From positions 1,116,001-1,180,000 of the forward strand of contig NZ_CP031264.1 in the NCBI RefSeq assembly GCF_003258605.2: DNA of 64,000 nt. The letters run 5' to 3'. A program made the position numbers and the translations under genes. The notes below the pieces were generated by a model. It was not told where the DNA came from. It made no database searches and saw only the letters and a list, made by a program, of their open reading frames with translations. This DNA comes from Peterkaempfera bronchialis (lineage in GTDB: Bacteria > Actinomycetota > Actinomycetes > Streptomycetales > Streptomycetaceae). Below, piece by piece: positions 26,581-32,370 of the stretch. Each line of letters begins with the position of its first letter. Position 1 is the first letter of the stretch.

Positions 26581-27893
26581 GGCATCTCCTGATCGATCGT
26601 CAGCCTGGCACCGAGCGACGCGAGTTTGGGCAGCAGGCTGTCGTAGCCGCGTCGCAGGTGGTACATGCCTCGGATCGTAGAGGTGCCCTCAGCCGCCAGG
26701 GCTGCGATCAGTGCGGCGGTGGCCGCCCGGATGTCCTCCCCGGCCACGTCGGCGGCGGCCAGCGGGCTGGCACCGCGGACGGTGATCGTGGCGCCGTCGG
26801 CGTTGACGGCAGCCCCGAGGGCCCGCAGCGGGCCGATGTGGGTGGCGCGTTCGCGGTAGACGCGTTCCTCGATCCGGGAGGTGCCCGGGGCCTGGGTGAG
26901 GAAGGCGGTCAGCTGGGGCTGCACGTCGGTCGGGAAGGCGGGGTGGGGGCCGGTGGCCATCTGCACCGCGCGCGGGCCGGCAGGGCAGCGGGCGAGGGTG
27001 CCGCCGTTGACCGGGACCAGCTCGATGCCGGCGTCGGCGAAGACGGCCACCAGGCCGTCGGGGAACTCGGTGATCGGGAAGTTGTCGAGCTGGACGGTGC
27101 CGCCGGTGATCGCGGCGGCCAGGGCGAGGGTGGCGGCCTCCAGCCGGTCCGGCGGGACCTGGAAGGCGCCACCGGTGATGCGGTCGGTGCCGGTGACGTG
27201 CAGGGCGGTGGTGCCCTCCCAGGTGATGCCGACCCCGCTGGCCGCCAGCACGGCGGCGGTGACCAGCACCTCCGGTTCGACGCTGGGGTTGAGGATGGTC
27301 GAGGTGCCCCGCAGACGCGCGGCCAGCAGCATCGCGGTCACGGTGGCGCCCAGGCTCGGCCCCCAGGAGTGGGTGAGGACGTCGGTGGTGAAGGCGGCCT
27401 GGTCCCAGCTGGCGATGCGGGCCTTCACCTTGGTGCCGGTCACGGCCACGGTCGCGCCGGCCGCCTCCATCGCCGCGAGGTGGCGGTCGATCAGGCGGTG
27501 GCAGAAGGCGTCGCCGCCCGGCAGCGGGAAGCTGACCTGCCCGGCCCTGGTGAGGAGGGCGGCGGCCATGACGGGGGTGGTGCGGATGCGGCGGCCGAGT
27601 TGGTCGGGGATGACCGGGTACCAGGCGGCAGCGGGTGCGGTCTCGAAGCGGTCGCCGACCACCTTGGTCGGGGTGCCGGTGTGGTTGAGGATCTCCGCGC
27701 AGACCAGGGTGTCCAGGATCTCCGGGGCACCGGTCAGCGTCCGCGGCTCGTCGGCCAGCAGGGTGGCGGCGTACAGGTGCAGGGCGATGTTCTTGCTGCC
27801 CTGGACCGTCACCGTGCCCTCCAGGCGGTGGCCGCCGGTGACGCGGACGGCGCGGGAGTCGGTGGTGGGCGGCAGCGCGGGCTGGTCGTTCAT
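26577..27893 (-). CDS. MurA-like UDP-GlcNAc 1-carboxyvinyltransferase (paralogue)
   Basis: Transfers enolpyruvate from PEP to UDP-GlcNAc, the first committed muramyl step; 438 residues. The EPSP-synthase-like fold shows GSKN (Lys 34-Asn 35, as Lys 22-Asn 23 of E. coli), PGGDAFCHRLIDRH where Asp 128 replaces the catalytic Cys 115 and Arg 133 matches Arg 120, TDVQPQ (Asp 323, as Asp 305) and EDIRA (Arg 389, as Arg 397). Cys-to-Asp is the form known from mycobacterial MurA and gives intrinsic fosfomycin insensitivity while keeping activity. It lies between the beta-helix gene and the serine hydrolase gene in a coupled operon. ATG at 27893 is three bases from the previous stop. Confidence 0.87.
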   Translation of the reverse strand: MNDQPALPPTTDSRAVRVTGGHRLEGTVTVQGSKNIALHLYAATLLADEPRTLTGAPEILDTLVCAEILNHTGTPTKVVGDRFETAPAAAWYPVIPDQLGRRIRTTPVMAAALLTRAGQVSFPLPGGDAFCHRLIDRHLAAMEAAGATVAVTGTKVKARIASWDQAAFTTDVLTHSWGPSLGATVTAMLLAARLRGTSTILNPSVEPEVLVTAAVLAASGVGITWEGTTALHVTGTDRITGGAFQVPPDRLEAATLALAAAITGGTVQLDNFPITEFPDGLVAVFADAGIELVPVNGGTLARCPAGPRAVQMATGPHPAFPTDVQPQLTAFLTQAPGTSRIEERVYRERATHIGPLRALGAAVNADGATITVRGASPLAAADVAGEDIRAATAALIAALAAEGTSTIRGMYHLRRGYDSLLPKLASLGARLTIDQEMP

Positions 27894-27895
27894 GG

Positions 27896-28636
27896 TCACC
27901 TTCCTTGGCTTCCGGCGGGGAAGAAGCCCCCGACCTGGGTTTTGGGGTAGAGCACGGTGTGGGCGCCGATCAGGGTGGCGGGCTGCAGGACGGTACCGGC
28001 CGGGAGGATGACGCCGTCGCCGATGACGGCGCCGAACTTGGTCTGGCCGGTGGCGATGCGGTGGCCGTCCAGGTGGGCGCACACCTCCTCGGTGGCCGGC
28101 TCGCGCACCGGGCCGGAGGTGCAGCGCAGGCCGGTGGTGGAGACGAAGGCACCGATGTTGACGCCCAAGCCCAGGACGGAGTCGCCGACGAAGCTGGTGT
28201 GCTTCATGAAGACGCCGCCGACCAGCAGGCTGCGGGTGACCTCGGCGCCGAAGCCGATCCGGCAGTCGGGGCCAATGACGGTGTTGTCCCGCACCCGTGC
28301 GCCGGCCTCGATCACCGCACCGGGGCAGATCAGAGCGGGGCCGGTGACGAACGCGCCTTCGGCGATGACGGCTCCGGCCGCCACGATCACCTGGCCCCGG
28401 ACGGTGGCGCCGGGCTCGATGACGCCCTCGGAGGCGGGCAGGGCGATCTCGTCCTGGCCGGCGAGCAGGTCGGTCACGGCCTTCTTGAGGCCGAAGACGG
28501 TGGGGCAGCGGTCGAGCAGGTGGAGCACGAGCGGGTCGGTGATGCGCTCGGTCTCGAAGTAGTACTCGGGGGTGGTGCGGTAGTCCACGCGCGCGAACTC
28601 GACGCTCATGGTGGGGACTTCGGTGAGGTTGTGCAT
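27896..28636 (-). CDS. Left-handed beta-helix (GlmU acetyltransferase-like) protein
   Basis: A 246-residue protein made mostly of hexapeptide repeats ([LIV]-G-x4 type; IEPGATVRGQVIVAAGAVIAEG and onwards), ending with IGDGVILPAGTVLQPATLIGAH. The loop MKHTSFVGDSVLGLGVNIGA resembles the GlmU/archaeal acetyltransferase motif around the catalytic His. The nucleotidyltransferase half of GlmU is absent. It could acetylate an amino-sugar phosphate or a nucleotide sugar feeding the MurA/MurB pair. I chose ATG at 28636 (GAGGAG upstream, and rare AGG/AGA/ACA codons just before it); an in-frame ATG at 28888 would add 84 residues. Confidence 0.78.
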   Translation of the reverse strand: MHNLTEVPTMSVEFARVDYRTTPEYYFETERITDPLVLHLLDRCPTVFGLKKAVTDLLAGQDEIALPASEGVIEPGATVRGQVIVAAGAVIAEGAFVTGPALICPGAVIEAGARVRDNTVIGPDCRIGFGAEVTRSLLVGGVFMKHTSFVGDSVLGLGVNIGAFVSTTGLRCTSGPVREPATEEVCAHLDGHRIATGQTKFGAVIGDGVILPAGTVLQPATLIGAHTVLYPKTQVGGFFPAGSQGR

Positions 28637-28888
28637 GGCTGTTCTCCTCTCGGACGAGCGAGTGAAGAGGTGCCGGGCCTGGACCAGGGGCAGGTCCGGG
28701 GTGGCGGCGGCCGGGGCCGCCGAGGGCGCGGCCGGCTCGGGCTGGTGGGCGACCAGGCCGAGCAGCACGAGCACGGGGATGTGCGGCGCCGCCCAGGAGG
28801 CGGTCAGGTAGTCGCCAAGCCGGTCGCGGTCGGGCGCACGGTGGCGCGGGCCGGAGACGGCAGGGGCGGAGGGGCTGTCCGTCGGCAT
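28637..28888 (-). other. In-frame coding-like stretch upstream of the beta-helix gene
   Basis: From ATG 28888 (GAAGG upstream) the frame is open into the beta-helix gene with no stop. Codon third positions are almost all G/C, and DRDRLGDYLTASWAAPHIPV followed by LVLLGLVAHQP looks like a real helix-forming sequence, so it is probably translated. Just before 28636 the codons become atypical (agg, aga, aca) and form a ribosome site. It is either an 84-residue N-terminal extension or a leader peptide fused by loss of its stop. Confidence 0.45.
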
Positions 28889-28956
28889 ACAAGGGCCTTC
28901 GTCAGCGGGGACGGGAGTGGGTGTCCCCAGTGAAAGGCCCCGGCGAAGACCGGATC

Positions 28957-28992
28957 CGTAACTCGCTTACGAGCCCGTAACCGGATTACGGG
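28957..28992 (-). promoter_or_regulatory. Tandem CGTAA-N5-TTACG operator of the muramyl operon
   Basis: Two inverted repeats with identical arms lie side by side: CGTAA-CTCGC-TTACG at 28957-28971 and CGTAA-CCGGA-TTACG at 28976-28990 (CCC/GGG extends the second to 28974-28992). Their repeat distance is 19 bp, about two helical turns, so two dimers would bind the same face. They sit directly behind the XRE/TPR regulator stop and about 70 bp upstream of ATG 28888. The second could also act as a hairpin for the regulator mRNA, but no T tract follows. Confidence 0.65.
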
Positions 28993-30309
28993 TCAGCCGA
29001 GTTGCACGCCGGATCGGGCGGCGAAGTCGCGGATGCCGGGCAGCGAGCGGTCGTGGCGGAGCAGGTCGGTGGCGACCTCGCGGACCGCGCTGCGGCGGAT
29101 CTCCTGCGGAGCGGCCTGCTCGGCGGCCAGCAGCGCGCGGAAAGCCTGCTCGGGCTTGCCCCACTGGTCGAACGCGCGGGCGACGTCGGTGAAGAACCGG
29201 GCTTGCCGCTCGGCGGTCGGCAGCGCGGCCGGGTTGACGGTGCGGGCCAGTTCGATCGCCTGGCCGGAGTCGCCGAGCTCGTAGTGCACCGACAGGTGGT
29301 GCAGGGCGACCCCCTGGATCCCGTCCACCTGACCGGACGCGCGACCGGCGGCGCGGGCGGTGTCGGCGGCCTCGGTGATCAGCGCGTGCGCGTACGAGCG
29401 GTCGCCGAGCTTCGCGGCGGTGTAGGCCGCCGTGGCGAACAGGTCGCCCTGGGCGGCCAGGCGGGCCGACTCGGGGACGCCGGCATCGCGCTGCAGGTCG
29501 TGGGCGGCGCGAACCGCGATGTCGGTGGCCCGGCTCAGGTGGCCCTGGCGCCGCCAGGCACTGGAGACCATGCGCTGGGCCTCGGCGATGATCAGCCCGT
29601 CGCCACCCGCCCGCGCGGCGGTCAGTGCCCGGTCCGAGGTGATCGCGACCATGCCGTTGTCGCCGATCTTGATGCACAGCCGAACCGCGATGTTGTAGAG
29701 CGCGGCCACGTTCCGAGCCGACTCCTCGGCAGGCCCGATGCTCTGAGCTGCGGCGATCCACCCTGGCAGGGCTTGGGCGAGGGCGTCGTAGCGGGCGGCG
29801 CGGAAGTCCTGGCGTGCGGTCAGGACAGAGGACTGGACCGAGGCCGCGGTGGGCTCGCGCCGGTCGGGGATGCTGGCGGTTCCGTAGAGCACCAGGTCCT
29901 CCAGCGGGGCCAGCGGTGCCGGGCTCGCGGCAGCAGGCTGGGCGCCGATGACCGGAGTGAAGACGGCGGCAGCGGCGGCCAGCAGTTCACGGCGTCGCAC
30001 CTCGTCGTCATCCTCCTCGACAGCCGGACCGGGCGTCAGCCTAGCGGAGCTGACCTTTCGTCGAGGCGAACTGGGCGCGACCCGCACAGGTTGCGGGTGG
30101 GCCAGTAGCTCTTCCAGGGTCGTGCCGAGCACCCGTGCGAGCAGGGTGAGCATCTCGACGTTGCGGACCGGGATCAGGCCGCGCTCGACCCCGGATACCC
30201 ACTCCTCGCTCCGGCCCGCCTCGGCCGCGAGATCGCGCTGGTACCAGCCCTTGCGTGTACGTAACTTGGCGATGAACTCGCCGAAGGTGACTTCCCTGCC
30301 CCCAGCCAC
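28993..30309 (-). CDS. XRE-family regulator with TPR-like C-terminal domain
   Basis: A 438-residue regulator with an N-terminal XRE helix-turn-helix (FGEFIAKLRTRKGWYQRDLA, then AEAGRSEEWVSGVERG, about residues 9-45), a charged linker (EEDDDEVRRRELL) and a long all-helical region of tetratricopeptide-like repeats to the end. This build is common in Streptomyces regulators, some of which sense peptides or small signals. It is encoded in the same direction as, and directly before, the beta-helix/MurA/serine hydrolase/MurB operon, which it probably controls through the tandem repeat at 28957-28992. GTG at 30309 is the first start in frame. The ligand is unknown. Confidence 0.85.
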   Translation of the reverse strand: MAGGREVTFGEFIAKLRTRKGWYQRDLAAEAGRSEEWVSGVERGLIPVRNVEMLTLLARVLGTTLEELLAHPQPVRVAPSSPRRKVSSARLTPGPAVEEDDDEVRRRELLAAAAAVFTPVIGAQPAAASPAPLAPLEDLVLYGTASIPDRREPTAASVQSSVLTARQDFRAARYDALAQALPGWIAAAQSIGPAEESARNVAALYNIAVRLCIKIGDNGMVAITSDRALTAARAGGDGLIIAEAQRMVSSAWRRQGHLSRATDIAVRAAHDLQRDAGVPESARLAAQGDLFATAAYTAAKLGDRSYAHALITEAADTARAAGRASGQVDGIQGVALHHLSVHYELGDSGQAIELARTVNPAALPTAERQARFFTDVARAFDQWGKPEQAFRALLAAEQAAPQEIRRSAVREVATDLLRHDRSLPGIRDFAARSGVQLG

Positions 30310-30440
30310 GGCCAGCCCCCGCCGCTCGTATCCGGACAGCTACAGCAAGCAACCGTACCCACTGGCGCGAACTCGATGTAGAGGCAATGAGCCTCTTCCA
30401 ACCTGGCTGTGAGGTAGAGCTGTTGGCATGACGGAACGAT

Positions 30441-30496
30441 GAAGCTCCTGGTAGATGGGTTGTCGACCAAGATCAACCTTCTCTGCCAGGAGCTTC
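30441..30496 (+). promoter_or_regulatory. Fold-back hairpin over the transposase ribosome site
   Basis: GAAGCTCCTGGTAGA at 30441-30455 pairs with TCTGCCAGGAGCTTC at 30482-30496 (14 of 15 positions). The right arm contains the AGGAG in front of the transposase GTG at 30499. Read-through RNA would hide the ribosome site in the stem, a control known from other insertion sequences. The left arm may also be the element's end. Confidence 0.65.
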
Positions 30497-30498
30497 GC

Positions 30499-30951
30499 GT
30501 GCTTGTCCACCCGTCCGGGCTGGATCTGTCCACTTCCGCACCGCGGCTGCTGCGCAGGGAGTTGGCCGCCCGACGGCGGCGGATCGGCACCCGATGGCGG
30601 CGGCTGACCTGCGGCCGCCAGGCGCTGCCGGCCCTGGCCCACCTGCGCTGCGGTCACACCTTCGCCCAGCTCGCGGCCGGTTTCGGCGTCGGCTTGGCCA
30701 CGGCCCACCGCTACGTCACCGAGGCCGTGGACGTCCTGGCCACCCTCGCCCCGACACTCCAGGAGGCCATGACCGTCGCCGCGCGCAAGGCGTTCGTGAT
30801 CCTGGACGGCACCCTGCTGCCCATCGACCGCATTGCCGCCGACCGCCCGTTTCACTCGGGCGAGCACCGCAAGCACGGCGTGAACGTCCAGGTCCTCACC
30901 GACCCGTTCGGCAAGCCGTTCTGGGCCTCGCCGGCCCTGCCCGGCGCCGTC
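30499..30951 (+). mobile_element. Truncated IS5-like insertion sequence (transposase N-terminal part)
   Basis: The GTG at 30499 opens an IS5-group transposase: HPSGLDLS, a basic helix-turn-helix (LARLRCGHTFAQLAAGF-like pattern, AHLRCGHTFAQLAAGFGVG), then the start of the DDE domain AFVILDGTLLPIDRIAADRPF with the first catalytic Asp in LDGT and GKPFWASPALPGAV. There the homology-like pattern ends, after 151 residues of an expected 250-300; the second Asp and the Glu are gone. The frame continues into an unrelated TPR sequence. The element is therefore dead, and its right end was lost. Confidence 0.8.
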
Positions 30952-31568
30952 ACCCGCATGTCCCACCAGATGATCTACCTCGGCCGCCCTCAGGAGGCGC
31001 TGGCGCTGTTGGAGGTCGCCGGAGCCCGCGCTGCCGTCGAGAAGGAGACTGTGGTCCGCGCCCTCGTCCACTCCCAGACCGGCCGTGTGCACGCGGCCCT
31101 CGGTGACGCCCGCAAAGCCGCCGCACACCTGGACGCCGCAGACGGACTCTTCGACCAGGTCCAGGAATCACCCCCGGCGTGGGCGGCCTACTTCGACGCG
31201 GCCGAGCACGCGGGTGCCCGCGCGGTCAGCGCCCGCGACCTCAGAGGGCTCGGCGTCAAGGGGTGGTCGGCGAGTCCGCACTTCGAAGCCGCTCTGCGGC
31301 TGCGCGCCCAGGCTGGGAAAGGGTGCGCACGATGGACCGACTCGGGCTCGCCGGAGCGCTGTTCGATGAGGGCGAACCCGAACGTGGCGTCGCCGCCGGG
31401 CATACGGCTCTGGACGCGACCGGCGCGCACTCCGCGCTGATCGCCGCCCGCGTCAATGCCCTGGTCGCCGCAGCCGCGCGCTACCGGACCCCCGCGGTGG
31501 AGGAACTACGGGTACGGGCCCGGGACTTGGCCACACGCACCGCGCAGGCGGCGCAGTTCGTGGCCTGA
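30952..31568 (+). pseudogene. Broken C-terminal part of a TPR regulator fused behind the IS fragment
   Basis: After the transposase piece, in the same frame, comes YLGRPQEALALLEVAGA, a helical TPR pattern (ALVHSQTGRVHAALGDARKA, then DGLFDQVQESPPAWAAYFDAAEHAG), as in Streptomyces XRE/TPR regulators. At about 31310 the sense passes to another frame: ERVRTMDRLGLAGALFDEGEPERG ... LATRTAQAAQFVA and a stop at 31566-31568. The fused frame itself stops at 31440. So this is a 5'-deleted and frameshifted gene. It is of a different subfamily from the intact regulator at 28993-30309. Positions 31569-31830 after it contain nothing I can support. Confidence 0.7.
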
Positions 31569-31830
31569 GCGGCGGAACCAGCCTCCGGTGGAGCGGTTTC
31601 ATGGCGGACGCACGGGTGACGGCACCGACCCGGCGTCGTGCTTCTTCGAGCTGATGGGCGTGGTCGCTGGTCGCCGAGGAAGGGGTCCGGCGCCACCGGG
31701 TGGTACGTGCGCGGCGGCGAGCGGGTCCGGTCGGCCTTCGAGTTTTCGCGGACTCCGGCGCCGTAGGAGTCGCACCGGAACCGCTCACCCAAGGATGAGT
31801 ACCGCCCCGTGGGCCTTCCCCCGAGGTGAA

Positions 31831-31876
31831 AGTTGCCTGAAGCAACCAAGTGGGGTTATGGTTGCTTCAGGCAACT
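31831..31876. promoter_or_regulatory. MarR operator, 18-bp perfect inverted repeat
   Basis: AGTTGCCTGAAGCAACCA at 31831-31848 and its exact complement TGGTTGCTTCAGGCAACT at 31859-31876 flank a 10-bp spacer. Each arm is itself a partial dyad (GTTGC-N5-GCAAC), so two MarR dimers could bind. It ends 14 bp before the MarR start and covers the promoter. Confidence 0.85.
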
Positions 31877-31890
31877 AGACGGAGGTGGTC

Positions 31891-32370
31891 ATGATCTCGC
31901 GGGACAGCTGCGGGGAGCTGCTTCTCCAGCTCAGCAGCACCGACGCGATGATCAGGACCCTGAAGCGTGAGCTGCGGCCCGGTGGGCCGCGTGGGGGCTT
32001 TGCGGTGCTGGCGGCGCTGCATCGGTGCGGTGAGCTGCGGGTGGGCGAGCTGGCGGAGCTGTTCGAGATCGATGTGTCGGTGGCCAGCCGCCACCTCGCC
32101 GATCTTGAGGAGCGGGGCTGGGCGGAGCGCACGCCCAACCCGCACGACCGGCGCTCCTGGTATGCCCGGCTGACCCCGGAGGGCGAGCACGCCGCTCTGG
32201 AGCGGTTCGCCCGGGCCCGGGACCTGCTGGCCGAGCTCCTGGCCGACTGGCCCGACGAGGACGCCGCAGAGCTGGCCCGCCTCCTCTCCCGACTCCGTAC
32301 GAGCTTCGACGCACGACGCGTGCGCACACCGGACACCTCCCGCGCCGCAGCGGGAGCGAAAGGACTTTGA
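31891..32370 (+). CDS. MarR-family transcriptional regulator
   Basis: A 159-residue winged-helix regulator. The recognition helix and wing are ELFEIDVSVASRHLADLEER and GWAERTPNPHDRRSWYARLT, where the DxR/DRR wing is the MarR hallmark. ATG at 31891 has GGAGGT upstream; a GTG at 31885 is in frame. The stop overlaps the MFS start (TGATG). It lies directly behind an 18-bp inverted repeat, so it probably represses itself and the efflux pump and is released by a phenolic or drug ligand. Confidence 0.92.
   Translation: MISRDSCGELLLQLSSTDAMIRTLKRELRPGGPRGGFAVLAALHRCGELRVGELAELFEIDVSVASRHLADLEERGWAERTPNPHDRRSWYARLTPEGEHAALERFARARDLLAELLADWPDEDAAELARLLSRLRTSFDARRVRTPDTSRAAAGAKGL

Noticed and set aside
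26577-27893. Asp instead of Cys in the MurA-like enzyme as proof of a self-resistance cassette
   Set aside because: Asp at this place is common in actinobacterial MurA, so alone it does not prove a resistance role; kept only as a modest observation.
30499-31440. The fused transposase/TPR frame as a new regulator family
   Set aside because: The truncated DDE domain, the 5'-less TPR part and the frameshift near 31310 all point to decay after recombination.
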